Shown here: piece by piece, positions 17,367 to 29,499 of the stretch | How the letters are laid out: each line of letters starts with the position of its first letter | Numbering within the stretch: position 1 is the stretch's first letter | Origin: Pseudescherichia vulneris NBRC 102420 | GTDB taxonomy: Bacteria > Pseudomonadota > Gammaproteobacteria > Enterobacterales > Enterobacteriaceae | Length of the DNA stretch: 64,000 nt | Direction of reading: 5' to 3' | Assembly: GCF_000759795.1 (NCBI RefSeq) | Contig: NZ_BBMZ01000002.1 | Span: 514,207-578,206 of the forward strand | Notes under the pieces: model-generated | What the model was told of the DNA's origin: nothing | The model's database searches: none | The model's input: only the letters and a program-made list of their open reading frames with translations | Made by a program: the position numbers and the translations under genes

Positions 17367-17677
17367 GTGTTTATTTCCTGTACCTGTCTGTGTTGTTGAG
17401 GCTCTTCTGGCCTTTCATTGCTGACGCGCGGGGCGCCTGAATGTGGACTCATCGATATTAGGTAAGAATCGGAGGGATGAATACTGCGATTTAAAAGCAA
17501 TGTTACACTTATGTTAAAAATGAGTGTGATATCACACCCCTACCTTGATTTGGCTCACAAAAATACACGCAAAAAAAGCATTTGCAAGATTAAGTATCGA
17601 CATTTGTGTAAAGGGTGGAGGATATGTGGGTGTGTCGCTTCCTCCCCCCGCCTGGGGAGAGGAATCGTTTAGCGGCG
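17367..17677. other. Intergenic region upstream of cycA, with palindrome
   Basis: 311 bp between cycA and fklB. They contain the AT-rich cycA promoter region and a perfect 14-bp palindrome GTGTGATATCACAC at 17524-17537. The downstream end of fklB has no obvious rho-independent terminator. No small ORF with a ribosome site is evident. Confidence 0.4.
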
Positions 17678-18298
17678 TTACAGGATTTCCAGCAGCTCGA
17701 CTTCAAACACCAGGGTGCTGAACGGTGGGATCGACGCGCCTGCGCCACGCTCGCCGTAGGCCAGGTTCTGTGGAATGGTCAGCTCCCACTTAGAGCCTAC
17801 CGGCATCAGGGTCAGCGCTTCGATCCAGCCTGGGATCACGCCGTTAACCGGGAACTCGGCCGGCTCGCCACGGGCTACGGAGCTGTCAAAGACTGAACCG
17901 TCCGTCAGCTTACCGGTGTAGTGCACGCGCACGCGGTCGGTACGCGCCGGGATAGCGCCTTCGCCCTGCTTGATCACGCGGAACTGTAGGCCAGACTCGG
18001 TGCTGTTCACGCCTTCACGCTCGCGGTTCTCGTCCAGATACTTCACGCCCTCTTCAGCCATCGCGGCAAAGCGCTCGCGACGCACCGCATCGGCACGCTC
18101 GTGAATTTCACGCAGCGCACGATGAACAACATCCACCGGCACAGCAGGCTGTTTACCTGCCAGCGCGTCGGCAATACCGGCAACCAGCGCTTCCGGCAGC
18201 AGGCCCTGGAGGCCAGACTCGCTCAGCTGCTGGCCTACCTGCAGGCCGATACCGTAACTTGCCTGTGCTTCGATAGTGTCAAACGTCGGGGTTGTCAT
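17678..18298 (-). CDS. fklB: FklB (FKBP22), peptidyl-prolyl cis-trans isomerase
   Basis: The 206 residues equal E. coli FKBP22 in length. An N-terminal dimerisation domain ([25 protein letters not shown], helical ~1-95) is joined by a long helix to the FKBP catalytic domain ([50 protein letters not shown]). It catalyses proline isomerisation in protein folding. It has no signal peptide, unlike the related FkpA. The start at 18298 is chosen over longer in-frame readings because it gives exactly the conserved [10 protein letters not shown] start, with AAGGAAAA just upstream. Confidence 0.95.
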   Translation of the reverse strand: MTTPTFDTIEAQASYGIGLQVGQQLSESGLQGLLPEALVAGIADALAGKQPAVPVDVVHRALREIHERADAVRRERFAAMAEEGVKYLDENREREGVNSTESGLQFRVIKQGEGAIPARTDRVRVHYTGKLTDGSVFDSSVARGEPAEFPVNGVIPGWIEALTLMPVGSKWELTIPQNLAYGERGAGASIPPFSTLVFEVELLEIL

Positions 18299-18530
18299 GG
18301 GTTTTCCTTTCATCGTATTAAAAGTAGCGGGCAGCATAGCAGCCACGCCGCACCGGGTAAAACTTTGTCGCAGGGAGGGTGACAAATCGCAGCGAAAAAG
18401 AAACAATAGAGAGGGGTAAGATTATTCCCGATCCCAGGTCACGAAAGAGCGCTTTACTACGCGAGTCAGGCAGTTAGCAATCTATACTCAGTGATACAGG
18501 AAAATAACGACGCGGAGCAGGAGGAAAGCC

Positions 18531-19172
18531 ATGCCCGGGCGATTTGCACTGAAACCCACTCTGGCGAAAATCTGGTACGCGCCGGATAACTTTCGCATTA
18601 TGGATCCGCTGCCCCCTGCGCACCGTCGCGGCATCATTATTGCGGCTCTGCTTGTCGTCATCGGTCTTTTGCTGCCTTCTGGCGACAACGTCGATGATGC
18701 GCCCGTCAGGCGCGACGCGCAGCTGGATATTGCCCCTTCCCAGCCGTCTACCAACGTCCAGCCGCAGCTCGCGCCCACGGTGAGCGATCCTCAGCTGGTT
18801 GCACCGGTGGCCCCGGAGCCGATTCAGGAGCAGGAGCAGCCGGAAGAGACGCAGCCGACGACAACACAGAATAATGTCGTGCAGCCCTTCCAGGAGTCAG
18901 GGGGAATCGATCAGCAGTGGCGGACCTATCGCATCGCATCTGGTCAAACCCTGGCGCAGCTGTTCCGCGATCATAATCTGCCGGCAACGGATGTTTACGC
19001 GATGGCGCAGGTCGAGGGTAACGGCAAGCCGCTCAGCACGCTGCAAACCGGTCAGGTGGTGAAGATCCGCCAGAACGCCAGCGGGGTGGTTACCGGCCTG
19101 ACGATTGAAACCGGCGATGGCGACGTGCTGTTTACCCGCCAGGCGAACGGCAGCTTTATCCGCGCGCGATAA
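18531..19172 (+). CDS. ytfB: YtfB (OapA family), cell-division-associated membrane protein
   Basis: The 213 residues match E. coli YtfB. A cytoplasmic N-terminus (MPGRFALKPTLAKIWYAPDNF) is followed by a membrane helix (GIIIAALLVVIGLLLPS, ~38-55), a Pro/Gln-rich periplasmic linker (~60-120) and a C-terminal OapA/LysM-like domain (YRIASGQTLAQLFRDHNLPATDVYAMAQVEG...LQTGQVVKIRQN). In E. coli it localises to the septum through glycan binding and influences cell shape and adhesion. It is divergent from fklB and followed by a BIME. Confidence 0.9.
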   Translation: MPGRFALKPTLAKIWYAPDNFRIMDPLPPAHRRGIIIAALLVVIGLLLPSGDNVDDAPVRRDAQLDIAPSQPSTNVQPQLAPTVSDPQLVAPVAPEPIQEQEQPEETQPTTTQNNVVQPFQESGGIDQQWRTYRIASGQTLAQLFRDHNLPATDVYAMAQVEGNGKPLSTLQTGQVVKIRQNASGVVTGLTIETGDGDVLFTRQANGSFIRAR

Positions 19173-19185
19173 TGCATCTTTCGCT

Positions 19186-19260
19186 CCCCGGTGGCGCTAA
19201 CGCTTACCGGGGCTACCTCTCTTGTAGGCCGGATAAGCGAAGCGCCATCCGGCGTTTTCC
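19186..19260. repeat. BIME (two REP units) after ytfB
   Basis: Unit 19186-19216 (CCCCGGTGGCGCTAACGC...CCGGGG) and unit 19224-19254 (GTAGGCCGGATAAGCG...CCGGCG) face each other in the convergent ytfB/EamA gap, and TTTT follows at 19255-19258. Confidence 0.75.
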
Positions 19261-19264
19261 CGAT

Positions 19265-20194
19265 TCATGCTTTGGGTTTATTAACCCACCAGATACCCGA
19301 GCAGACCAGTACCAGCGCAATGGCGTATTTCATCTCCAGGATGTTCTCCCCGAGGAAGATGGCCGACAGCACCGTGCCCGCCACCGGAACGACAAAGTTA
19401 AACGGCGCAATCATGCTGACGCGGTTGTACTTCAGCAGCACGCTCCACAGAGCGAAGGCGATGGACGAGAGCAGCGTCAGATAGCCGAGCAGCGCCGCCG
19501 CCTTCATGCTATGCACCGCCAGCGTGCCGCCGGTAAGATAGCCCCCTAGTACCAATACCCCACCGCCAAACGCCAGCTGCCAGCCGGTCATCACCGTTGG
19601 ATCGACGGTTTGTGAGATGCGTTTGCCATACAGCATCGAGGCCGAGAGTATAAACGCCGCCAGCACCACAAAGCCGTCCCCCATTAGGCTAAAGCTGAAA
19701 TCCATCAGCGAAGGGTTAACGTTCACCAGCATCACCCCGGCAAAGCCCAGCACGCAGCCGATGCTCTTGTTGTAGCTGAGCCTGTCGTTTTTATAGATAA
19801 GGTGGGCCAGCAGCACGCTGAAGAAGGTGCCCGTGGCATTCATGATCGAGCCTTTCACGCCGGTGGTAAACGCGAGGCCGATATAAAAGAAGATGTATTG
19901 AATCGAGGTTTGCGTCAGGCCGAGAAAAGCGATCTGACCATACTGACGCTGGCTGAGTCGGGCGATAGGTTTGCGCTGCGCCATTGCAAACAGCAGCAGC
20001 AGCAGACCAGCAAACAGAAAGCGATAGCCAGCAAAGACGATCTTCGAGGGGATATCGTCGGTGGCGATAGCAAAAAGCTCATAGCCGCTCTTGATGGCGG
20101 GGTAGGAGCTCCCCCAGAGCAGGCAGCAGAGCGTAGCCCCGGCGTAAGCGACGTTTCGACGGGCAAAAACCGGTACCGAAGAGACTGTTTCCAT
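19265..20194 (-). CDS. EamA/DMT-superfamily transporter
   Basis: This 309-residue protein has about ten hydrophobic helices in two EamA repeats: residues ~14-150 (AGATLCCLLWGSSYPAIKSGYEL; GLTQTSIQYIFFYIGLAFTTGVKGSIM) and ~165-305 (GDGFVVLAAFILSASMLYGKRISQ; APFNFVVPVAGTVLSAIFLGENILEM). It is a putative metabolite exporter with unknown substrate. I do not recall an equivalent here in E. coli K-12, so it is accessory. The start at 20194 (METVSSVP) is preferred over longer in-frame readings because GTGAGG lies immediately upstream. It stands alone, after the terminator of the ribosomal operon. Confidence 0.82.
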   Translation of the reverse strand: METVSSVPVFARRNVAYAGATLCCLLWGSSYPAIKSGYELFAIATDDIPSKIVFAGYRFLFAGLLLLLFAMAQRKPIARLSQRQYGQIAFLGLTQTSIQYIFFYIGLAFTTGVKGSIMNATGTFFSVLLAHLIYKNDRLSYNKSIGCVLGFAGVMLVNVNPSLMDFSFSLMGDGFVVLAAFILSASMLYGKRISQTVDPTVMTGWQLAFGGGVLVLGGYLTGGTLAVHSMKAAALLGYLTLLSSIAFALWSVLLKYNRVSMIAPFNFVVPVAGTVLSAIFLGENILEMKYAIALVLVCSGIWWVNKPKA

Positions 20195-20288
20195 TTCCTC
20201 ACCAAAATTAAAATCGTGTTTTGATTTATTATCGGGGAAGGGGTGAGGAATTGATACCCAGCACCGTTGGGAGTGTCGGCGGGGTCGC

Positions 20289-20321
20289 AAAAAGCAAAAC
20301 GCCTGCACGAGGCAGGCGTTT
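20289..20321 (-). terminator. Terminator of the rpsF-priB-rpsR-rplI operon
   Basis: On the minus strand AACGCCTGC (20312-20320 complement) pairs with GCAGGCGTT (20298-20306 complement) around a short loop, followed by a T-rich tail (TTGCTTTTTG). It lies about 30 bp after the rplI stop. Confidence 0.85.
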
Positions 20322-20349
20322 CGGTGTTATCTCAAACGAGAGTCGCAGA

Positions 20350-20811
<462 letters not shown>

Positions 20812-20840
20812 TCAAAGTCGTATTAATGGACCGTGCCCGA

Positions 20841-21387
<547 letters not shown>

Positions 21388-21393
21388 CAGAAA

Positions 21394-21807
<414 letters not shown>

Positions 21808-21828
21808 TTATTCAGCCTCCTGTCAGGG

Positions 21829-21875
21829 TCAGCCGCGGCCCATGGAAGCAAGGAACGTGTTTGAAAGGCGGCTGA
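21829..21875 (-). ncRNA. Probable S6:S18-binding leader of the rpsF mRNA
   Basis: In the transcribed leader, TCAGCCGC (complement of 21868-21875) can form a perfect 8-bp stem with GCGGCTGA (complement of 21829-21836). A second GGCTGAA just before the ribosome site offers alternative pairing. Known rpsF leaders carry a hairpin bound by the S6:S18 complex for autoregulation. The position and CCG-rich arm agree, but I could not fold the RNA or test it against a covariance model. Confidence 0.5.
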
Positions 21876-21889
21876 AAAATTGACGCGTA

Positions 21890-21918
21890 ATCATACTTGC
21901 GAAGCCTGACGAACTCAA
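21890..21918 (-). promoter_or_regulatory. Sigma-70 promoter of the rpsF operon
   Basis: On the minus strand TTGAGT (21913-21918), a 17-bp spacer and TATGAT (21890-21895) make a good sigma-70 promoter about 100 bp before rpsF, leaving room for the regulatory leader. Confidence 0.7.
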
Positions 21919-22038
21919 GGTGATTGCACAAATAATTCGCACAAAGCGTGAAGTGCCCTTTTTCGGCGGGGCTAAGCTTGGTCAATCAGCATTGCGGTAA
22001 ATTTTTGCACAACTGCAGCAGAAACGATCGCGGTGAGT

Positions 22039-22066
22039 TTGCCCGCCGGGACGTACACTTTATATA
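22039..22066 (+). promoter_or_regulatory. Sigma-70-like promoter before the yjfY remnant / MFS gene
   Basis: TTGCCC (22039-22044), a 16-bp spacer and TATATA (22061-22066) form a plausible promoter. A perfect 7-1-7 palindrome, GAGGAGC-G-GCTCCTC (22082-22096), follows at the expected transcript start and could be an operator or a 5' hairpin. Confidence 0.5.
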
Positions 22067-22143
22067 AGCCCGAACGCGAGTGAGGAGCGGCTCCTCTACG
22101 ATCGCGCATCAGTGAGCCGTTGATGAGTGAGTTGGGGTGCAGC

Positions 22144-22353
22144 ATGATGAAAAATATTGCTTTTCTACTTCTTACGACACTATTGCTGAGCGCGAGCGCA
22201 ACGGCAGCTATTTATGTCGACCCCCATCCTGAACGGAATATGGATGACGTGATGAGCTTAGGCGTAGTATATATAAACCACAATCACGCCACCGACAGTG
22301 AAGCTGGCCAGCCCCCCACGCAAGAGAGTGAGGCACACGCTGCAAAGGACTAA
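22144..22353 (+). pseudogene. YjfY-like DUF1471 gene, truncated
   Basis: The product is 69 residues. A signal peptide (MMKNIAFLLLTTLLLSASATA) is followed by AAIYVDPHPERNMDDVMSLGVVYINHNHATDSEA, which resembles the first half of a DUF1471 (YhcN/BhsA-type) domain as in E. coli YjfY. The second half of the domain, normally ending in a YxAxAxIYR-type strand, is missing: the frame ends at TAA 22351-22353 after AHAAKD, and the MFS ORF already occupies another frame from 22298. I infer truncation by a nonsense change or small deletion. A short functional protein cannot be excluded. Confidence 0.55.
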
Positions 22354-23548
22354 CACCGAACACCGCTCCACGACGCTGAGTCGTATCCCGCGAGGCGTCT
22401 GGGTTCTGGGCGGCGTCAGCCTGCTTATGGATGTCTCATCGGAGATGATCCACAGCCTGCTGCCCCTGTTTATGGCGACCACGCTGGGTGCCAGCGTCAT
22501 TATCATTGGCATCATCGAAGGCCTCGCCGAAGCCACTGCGCTGATGATCAAAGTCTTTTCCGGCGTGCTCAGCGACTACCTTGGCAAGCGCAAAGGGCTG
22601 GCTATGCTCGGCTATGGCCTCGGCGCACTGAGCAAACCGCTCTTCGCCCTTGCTGGCTCCTCGGGCATGGTACTTACCGCACGCATGATCGACCGCGTCG
22701 GGAAAGGCATTCGCGGCGCGCCACGGGATGCGCTGGTGGCGGACGTCACGCCGCCTGAGATCCGCGGCGCGGCCTACGGGCTACGCCAATCGCTGGATAC
22801 CGTTGGCGCATTTCTCGGGCCGCTGCTGGCGGTGGCGCTGATGTTTCTCTGGCACAACGATTTTCACGCCATCTTCTGGGTGGCCGTCATTCCAGGCGTC
22901 ATGTCCATCGCCCTACTCTGGTTTGGCCTGAGCGAGCCCAAAAATCCCATTGCCCATAAGCGCACCAACCCGCTGCGCCGGGAGAACTTAAAGAAGCTCA
23001 GCGCTGCCTACTGGTGGGTCGTCGGCTTAGGGGCTATCTTTACCCTTGCCCGCTTTAGCGAGGCGTTTCTTGTTTTGCGCGCCAATGAGATGGGGATCCC
23101 GCTGTTTGCTATTCCGCTGGTGATGGTGGCCATGAACCTCGTATACAGCGTGACGGCCTATCCGTTTGGCAAGCTGTCCGATCGCATGAGCCATAGCGGC
23201 CTGTTGCAGGCTGGGCTGCTGGTGCTGATTGCCGCAGACATTGCCCTGGCGCTTAGCCAGCACTGGGGAACGCTGCTGCTTGGCGTCGGCCTCTGGGGGA
23301 TCCATATGGGCATGACCCAGGGCCTGCTGGCCGCGATGATCGCCCATACCGCTCCGCAGGCGCTGCGCGGAACCGCCTTCGGCATGTTCAATCTGATTAG
23401 CGGCATCGCGATGCTGCTCGCCAGCACGGGCGCGGGTATCCTGTGGGAGACCCTGGGCTCCGCCTCGACCTTTTACGCCGGGGCAATTATCTGCGTGATT
23501 ACGCTGCTGGGTATGCGGCTAACCCCCGCAGCATACCAGCAGCGTTAA
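22298..23548 (+). CDS. MFS transporter, drug/metabolite efflux type
   Basis: The 416-residue ORF has 12 predicted membrane helices from about residue 33. Typical MFS features include an A-like motif after helix 2 (GVLSDYLGKRKGLAMLGYGLGAL), DRVGKGIRGAPRDALVAD in the N-half, and FGKLSDRMSHSG in the C-half. It resembles Enterobacterales YfgF-unrelated 'MFS transporter' proteins of bacillibactin/tetracycline-exporter size; the substrate is unknown. The only candidate starts before the first helix are GTGs (22298, or the in-frame GTG at 22334). The gene overlaps the 3' part of the yjfY remnant by 56 bp and is probably expressed from its promoter. It is convergent with ulaF. Confidence 0.8.
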   Translation: MKLASPPRKRVRHTLQRTNTEHRSTTLSRIPRGVWVLGGVSLLMDVSSEMIHSLLPLFMATTLGASVIIIGIIEGLAEATALMIKVFSGVLSDYLGKRKGLAMLGYGLGALSKPLFALAGSSGMVLTARMIDRVGKGIRGAPRDALVADVTPPEIRGAAYGLRQSLDTVGAFLGPLLAVALMFLWHNDFHAIFWVAVIPGVMSIALLWFGLSEPKNPIAHKRTNPLRRENLKKLSAAYWWVVGLGAIFTLARFSEAFLVLRANEMGIPLFAIPLVMVAMNLVYSVTAYPFGKLSDRMSHSGLLQAGLLVLIAADIALALSQHWGTLLLGVGLWGIHMGMTQGLLAAMIAHTAPQALRGTAFGMFNLISGIAMLLASTGAGILWETLGSASTFYAGAIICVITLLGMRLTPAAYQQR

Positions 23549-23567
23549 GCGTTACTTCTCACCGATT

Positions 23568-24254
23568 TTACTGCTGACCATAGTAGGCGTGTGCGCCGTG
23601 CTTGCGCATGAAGTGTTTATCCATCAGATAGCTATCTATGGGCTTCAGATCCGGATTGATGCCGCGCGCGATCCACGCCATCCGCGCCACCTCTTCCATC
23701 ACGACCGCGTTGTGCACCGCATCGTGCGCATCTTTGCCCCAGGCAAAGGGGCCATGCTGATAAACCACCACGCCCGGAGTATGCAGCGGCTCGGCCTCCT
23801 TAAGCGTTTCGATGATCACCCTGCCGGTGTTCAGCTCATACTCGCCCCGCACCTCCTCCTCGGTTAGCGCCCGCGTGCAGGGAATATCCCCCAGGAAGTA
23901 GTCTGCATGGGTGGTGCCCAGCGCCGGGATCGCCAGTCCGGCCTGCGCCCAGGCGGTGGCGTGCGTGGAGTGGGTATGAACTACTCCGCCGAGGGAGGGA
24001 TAGCGACGATAGAGCGCCAGATGGGTCGCGGTATCGGAAGAGGGTCGCAGTCTGCCCTCCACGACTTCACCTTGCAGATCCACTATCACGATGTCATCCG
24101 CCTTCAGCGCGTCGTAAGCCACACCGCTGGGCTTGATGGCCACCAGCCCGCGCGCCCGGTCAATGGCGCTGACGTTGCCCCAGGTAAAGGTCACCAGGCC
24201 GTAGCGCGGCAGATCCAAATTGGCCTCTAAAACCTGCTGTTTAAGCTGCTGCAT
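23568..24254 (-). CDS. ulaF: UlaF, L-ribulose-5-phosphate 4-epimerase
   Basis: UlaF converts L-ribulose 5-phosphate to D-xylulose 5-phosphate, the last step of anaerobic L-ascorbate use. The 228 residues, identical in length to E. coli UlaF, belong to the class II aldolase/AraD family. The zinc-binding HTHSTHA lies near residue 93, with [20 protein letters not shown] and a C-terminal HAYYGQ. ATG 24254 is chosen because GGAGG sits 6 bp upstream, whereas the earlier in-frame ATG overlaps that site. The start overlaps ulaE by 14 bp, suggesting translational coupling. It is the last gene of ulaABCDEF. Confidence 0.95.
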   Translation of the reverse strand: MQQLKQQVLEANLDLPRYGLVTFTWGNVSAIDRARGLVAIKPSGVAYDALKADDIVIVDLQGEVVEGRLRPSSDTATHLALYRRYPSLGGVVHTHSTHATAWAQAGLAIPALGTTHADYFLGDIPCTRALTEEEVRGEYELNTGRVIIETLKEAEPLHTPGVVVYQHGPFAWGKDAHDAVHNAVVMEEVARMAWIARGINPDLKPIDSYLMDKHFMRKHGAHAYYGQQ

Positions 24255-25107
24255 GGTCATCCTCCAGCAGTCCGGCCCGCGCCATGCGCTCGCAAACCCA
24301 CGCCCGCGCCTTCGCCACCTCCTGAAGCGGATCGGCCGCCGTCTCGCTCCACATCTCGATCAGATAAGGCCCGCAGTAGCCGCTCTCTTTCAGCGTGCGG
24401 AAGCAGCGTTCAAAATCCACCACGCCGGTGCCGAAGGGAACGTTTTTAAAGACGCCGGGTTGCGTATCCTTCACGTGCACCGCCACGATATGCCCGCTGC
24501 CCGCCCGCAGCTCCATCTGCACGTCGTTGTCCCATGCCGAGAGGTTGCCGATATCCGGATAGAGCTGGAACCACGGGTTATTCAGGTAGTGGGTATAGCC
24601 AAGCGCTTTGCTGATAGAGTTCATCAGCGGGTAGTCCATGATCTCCATTGCCAGCGTGACCTGCGCACGGCTGGCCATCTCGACGCTCTCCTTGAGACCA
24701 TCGCGGAAACGGCGGCGCGTCTCGTCGTTGGCCTGCTGATAGTAAACGTCATACCCGGCCAGCTGGATCACGCGGATACCGACGTCCTGCGCCAGCTGAA
24801 TGGCGCGACGCATGATCTCCAGCCCCTGGGCGCGCACCGCATCATCTTCACTGCCCAGCGGAAAGCGGCGATGGGCGCTCAGGCACATGGAAGGAACCCG
24901 CACCCCGGTGTCGGCAACCGCCTTCACCAGCGCCAGCCGCTCATCACGGCTCCACGCCAGCCGAGCCAGCCGGGCATCGGTTTCATCGATCGACATCTCA
25001 ACAAAGTCGAAGCCCAGCGTTTTCGCCAGGGTAAGGCGCTCGTGCCAGCACTCCCCGGCAGGGAGCGCTTTTTCATAGATGCCAAGCGGCACGGTTTTCG
25101 ACAGCAT
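24241..25107 (-). CDS. ulaE: UlaE, L-xylulose-5-phosphate 3-epimerase
   Basis: UlaE converts L-xylulose 5-phosphate into L-ribulose 5-phosphate. The 288-residue TIM-barrel protein of the xylose-isomerase-like family starts [21 protein letters not shown] and retains the metal-ligand region ([37 protein letters not shown]) seen in E. coli UlaE (284 residues). It is cotranscribed with ulaD (9-bp gap) and overlaps ulaF. Confidence 0.95.
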   Translation of the reverse strand: MLSKTVPLGIYEKALPAGECWHERLTLAKTLGFDFVEMSIDETDARLARLAWSRDERLALVKAVADTGVRVPSMCLSAHRRFPLGSEDDAVRAQGLEIMRRAIQLAQDVGIRVIQLAGYDVYYQQANDETRRRFRDGLKESVEMASRAQVTLAMEIMDYPLMNSISKALGYTHYLNNPWFQLYPDIGNLSAWDNDVQMELRAGSGHIVAVHVKDTQPGVFKNVPFGTGVVDFERCFRTLKESGYCGPYLIEMWSETAADPLQEVAKARAWVCERMARAGLLEDDHAAA

Positions 25108-25116
25108 AGCCGCTCC

Positions 25117-25767
25117 TTAGCTCCACAGCTGGGCGATAGAACGTTTAAACTGCCGCGCGGCATGCACCGGATCGGCGGCATCGCGGATGCTGCGCCCGGC
25201 GATAAACACGTGGATAGGGATCCCTTTAAACAGCGGCAGATCCTCCAGCGCCAGCCCGCCGGTGACGGTGACCTTAAAGCCCATGTCCGCCAGACGCTTG
25301 ATCGCGCTGATATCCGCCTCGCCCCAGGCAACGCCCGCCGCCTGAGCATCGCGGCTGCGGTGGTAGACCACCTGCTGAATGCCCGCTTCCCGCCAGGCCT
25401 GCGCCTGCTCCCACGTCCAGAAGCCGGTCAGCTCTATCTGCACATCGCCGTTAAACTCGTGGGCGACGTCGAGCGCGCCTTTGGCAGTGTTGATATCCGC
25501 ACAGCAGATCACCGTGACCCAGTCGGCATTGGCCTCAAAGCACATGCGCGAGAGGATCTTCCCGGCGTCGGCTATTTTAGCGTCGGCCAGCACAATTTTA
25601 TGCGGATAGAGCGCCTTAAGATCGCGCACCGCGCGTACCCCTTCCCCTACGCAGAGGATGGTACCCACTTCAATAATGTCTACCTCTTCGGCAATCAGCC
25701 GCGTGGTGGCGTAAGCATCGGCGAGGGTCTGGTTATCCAGCGCGACCTGTAACATTGGTAATGGCAT
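25117..25767 (-). CDS. ulaD: UlaD, 3-keto-L-gulonate-6-phosphate decarboxylase
   Basis: UlaD decarboxylates 3-keto-L-gulonate 6-phosphate to L-xylulose 5-phosphate. It has 216 residues, identical in length to E. coli UlaD. It is an orotidine-5'-phosphate-decarboxylase-suprafamily barrel with the catalytic Asp62-x-Lys64-x-x-Asp67 in [10 protein letters not shown] and the phosphate-binding GGL near residue 170. The start at 25767 ([14 protein letters not shown]) replaces a longer in-frame reading and has AAGGAAG upstream. Confidence 0.96.
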   Translation of the reverse strand: MPLPMLQVALDNQTLADAYATTRLIAEEVDIIEVGTILCVGEGVRAVRDLKALYPHKIVLADAKIADAGKILSRMCFEANADWVTVICCADINTAKGALDVAHEFNGDVQIELTGFWTWEQAQAWREAGIQQVVYHRSRDAQAAGVAWGEADISAIKRLADMGFKVTVTGGLALEDLPLFKGIPIHVFIAGRSIRDAADPVHAARQFKRSIAQLWS

Positions 25768-25780
25768 CGTCGTCTTCCTT

Positions 25781-26248
25781 TTAAGCTGCCGCCGCAGTGG
25801 CGTTATCAATTAAATCAAGAACCTCCTGCTCGGTACGGCAGGCGCGTAAGCGGTCAAAATTGGCCTCATCGTCAAACAGATTAACAATCTGCATGATGCC
25901 GACCTCCTGATGGGTATTGGCATCGACGGCAGCCATGGTGATCAGGATATCGACCGGGTCGTTATCTTCGTGGTTAAACGCCAGCGGCTTCTTCAGCGTC
26001 ACCAGTGCAAAACCGGTTTTTTTGACGCCCTCCTCCGGGCGGCCGTGGGGCATTGCCAGCCCCGGGGCGATCACAAAGTACGGGCCAAACTGCTCGACGC
26101 CGTCGAGAATGGCCTGGTAGTAGCGCGGCTCCACCACGTCGGCAGCCACCAGCAGGTCAACGCCAATTTTTACGGCGTCTTGCCAGGTTTCAGCCTCTGC
26201 CTGCAAGCAAATAGAGTGGTTCTGTGCCAGCGAATCACGTAGTTTCAT
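25781..26248 (-). CDS. ulaC: UlaC, L-ascorbate-specific PTS IIA component
   Basis: UlaC accepts phosphate from HPr on a His and passes it to UlaB. It is a 155-residue PTS EIIA of the mannitol/fructose type. The phosphorylated His is in [13 protein letters not shown] (about residue 70). The C-terminus carries two or three extra Ala compared with E. coli (154 residues). It lies between ulaB (9-bp gap) and ulaD (13-bp gap). Confidence 0.95.
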   Translation of the reverse strand: MKLRDSLAQNHSICLQAEAETWQDAVKIGVDLLVAADVVEPRYYQAILDGVEQFGPYFVIAPGLAMPHGRPEEGVKKTGFALVTLKKPLAFNHEDNDPVDILITMAAVDANTHQEVGIMQIVNLFDDEANFDRLRACRTEQEVLDLIDNATAAAA

Positions 26249-26257
26249 CGGGTGTCC

Positions 26258-26563
26258 TTACTTCACATCCTGCGGGAAATGTTCTTTGATCACCTCCAGC
26301 AGCTTCGGGCCAAAATCAGCAGGTGAGAGCATGTTGCGTACGCCAACCACATACTTGTTGCCGGAGACGGAAATTTCACCGGCGATATGGGTGGAGGCAA
26401 TGATGATGTCCGCGCCGTTGAGTTCACTTTTATATTCCCCAACTGCGCAGCTGTTCACCGTGTGATCGATATTTGACTGGGTTAAAAACTGATCCACCTT
26501 CATTTTCATGATCATGGAGCTGCCTTGCCCATTACCACATACAGCCAGAATACGTACGGTCAT
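26258..26563 (-). CDS. ulaB: UlaB, L-ascorbate-specific PTS IIB component
   Basis: This 101-residue IIB protein has the phosphorylated Cys9 in the P-loop-like VCGNGQGSS. It transfers phosphate to ascorbate as UlaA carries it across the inner membrane. The start [12 protein letters not shown] at 26563 matches E. coli; an upstream in-frame ATG two codons earlier is poorly placed relative to the ribosome site AAGGAG. Confidence 0.95.
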   Translation of the reverse strand: MTVRILAVCGNGQGSSMIMKMKVDQFLTQSNIDHTVNSCAVGEYKSELNGADIIIASTHIAGEISVSGNKYVVGVRNMLSPADFGPKLLEVIKEHFPQDVK

Positions 26564-26575
26564 AACCAAAACTCC

Positions 26576-28328
<1,753 letters not shown>

Positions 28329-29393
28329 ATGAGTAAAGTGGAGACCATTACCCGTGAATCCTGGATCCTGAGCACCTTTCCAGAGTGGGGAAGCTGGCTG
28401 AATGAAGAGATTGAACAGGAGCGCGTCGCTCCCGGCACCTTTGCTATGTGGTGGCTGGGCTGTACCGGGATCTGGCTCAAATCAGAGGGCAGCACCAACG
28501 TCTGCGTCGATCTCTGGTGCGGTACGGGTAAGCAGAGCCACGGCAATCCGCTGATGAAAAACGGCCATCAGATGCAGCGCATGGCGGGCGTGAAGAAGCT
28601 TCAGCCTAACCTGCGCACCACGCCGTTTGTGCTGGATCCTTTTGCTATCCGTGAGATCGACGCCGTGCTGGCCACCCACGATCACAACGATCATATTGAC
28701 GTTAACGTCGCCGCCGCCGTGATGCAGAACTGCGCCAGCGACGTGCCCTTTATCGGACCGCAAACCTGCGTCGATCTGTGGGTCGGCTGGGGCGTGCCGC
28801 GGGAGCGTTGCATCGTGGTGAAGCCCGGTGACGTAGTGAAGGTGAAGGATATCGAGATCCACGCCCTGGATGCCTTCGACCGCACGGCGCTGATCACCCT
28901 GCCGGCGGATCAGAAAGCCGCAGGCGTGCTGCCTGACGGGATGGATCTGCGCGCCGTAAACTACCTATTCAAAACGCCCGGCGGCTCCCTGTACCACAGC
29001 GGGGACTCCCACTACTCCAACTACTATGCGAAGCACGGCAACGAGCATCAGATAGACGTCGCGCTAGGCTCCTACGGCGAGAACCCGCGCGGCATTACCG
29101 ATAAGATGACCAGCGCCGATATCCTGCGCATGGCGGAGGCGCTGAACACTAAAGTGGTCATTCCGTTCCACCACGATATCTGGTCAAACTTCCAGGCCGA
29201 TCCACAGGAGATCCGCGTCCTGTGGGAGATGAAAAAAGATCGCCTGAAGTATGGCTTTAAGCCGTTTATCTGGCAGCCGGGCGGCAAGTTCACCTGGCCG
29301 CTGGACAAGGACAATCTGGAATTCCACTTCCCACGTGGGTTTGATGACTGCTTTACCTGCGAGCCTGACCTGCCGTTTAAATCCTTCCTGTAA
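28329..29393 (+). CDS. ulaG: UlaG, L-ascorbate-6-phosphate lactonase
   Basis: UlaG opens L-ascorbate 6-phosphate to 3-keto-L-gulonate 6-phosphate. It has 354 residues, as in E. coli, with a metallo-beta-lactamase fold and the metal motif [10 protein letters not shown] at about residue 115, plus [10 protein letters not shown] and PFHHDIW in the C-half. Two ATGs stand at 28326 and 28329; the second is chosen for spacing to TAAGGAG and the family start MSKV. It is divergent from ulaA and is followed by its own terminator. Confidence 0.95.
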   Translation: MSKVETITRESWILSTFPEWGSWLNEEIEQERVAPGTFAMWWLGCTGIWLKSEGSTNVCVDLWCGTGKQSHGNPLMKNGHQMQRMAGVKKLQPNLRTTPFVLDPFAIREIDAVLATHDHNDHIDVNVAAAVMQNCASDVPFIGPQTCVDLWVGWGVPRERCIVVKPGDVVKVKDIEIHALDAFDRTALITLPADQKAAGVLPDGMDLRAVNYLFKTPGGSLYHSGDSHYSNYYAKHGNEHQIDVALGSYGENPRGITDKMTSADILRMAEALNTKVVIPFHHDIWSNFQADPQEIRVLWEMKKDRLKYGFKPFIWQPGGKFTWPLDKDNLEFHFPRGFDDCFTCEPDLPFKSFL

Positions 29394-29403
29394 AACGCAG
29401 AAC

Positions 29404-29428
29404 GTGCCGGCTAAGCCCGGCACTTTTT
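29404..29428 (+). terminator. Terminator after ulaG
   Basis: GTGCCGG (29404-29410) and CCGGCAC (29417-29423) form a 7-bp stem followed by TTTTT. It separates ulaG from ulaR, so ulaR is likely transcribed from its own promoter. Confidence 0.85.
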
Positions 29429-29499
29429 ACCTGTAGGCTTAGTAATTCACGACTATTTCAAATAATATCGTAAAAAATCATGTTTAATCGGCATAGCTC

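Noticed and set aside
17524..17537. CRP binding site upstream of cycA
   Set aside because: TGTGA and TCACA are present but 2 bp apart; CRP needs 6 bp. It is kept only as an unknown palindrome.
24220..25752. Long open frame on the plus strand (about 510 codons)
   Set aside because: It lies wholly antisense to ulaE and ulaD, which have clear homology and ribosome sites. The frame is open because of the GC-rich codon pattern of the real genes; its product has no recognisable domain.
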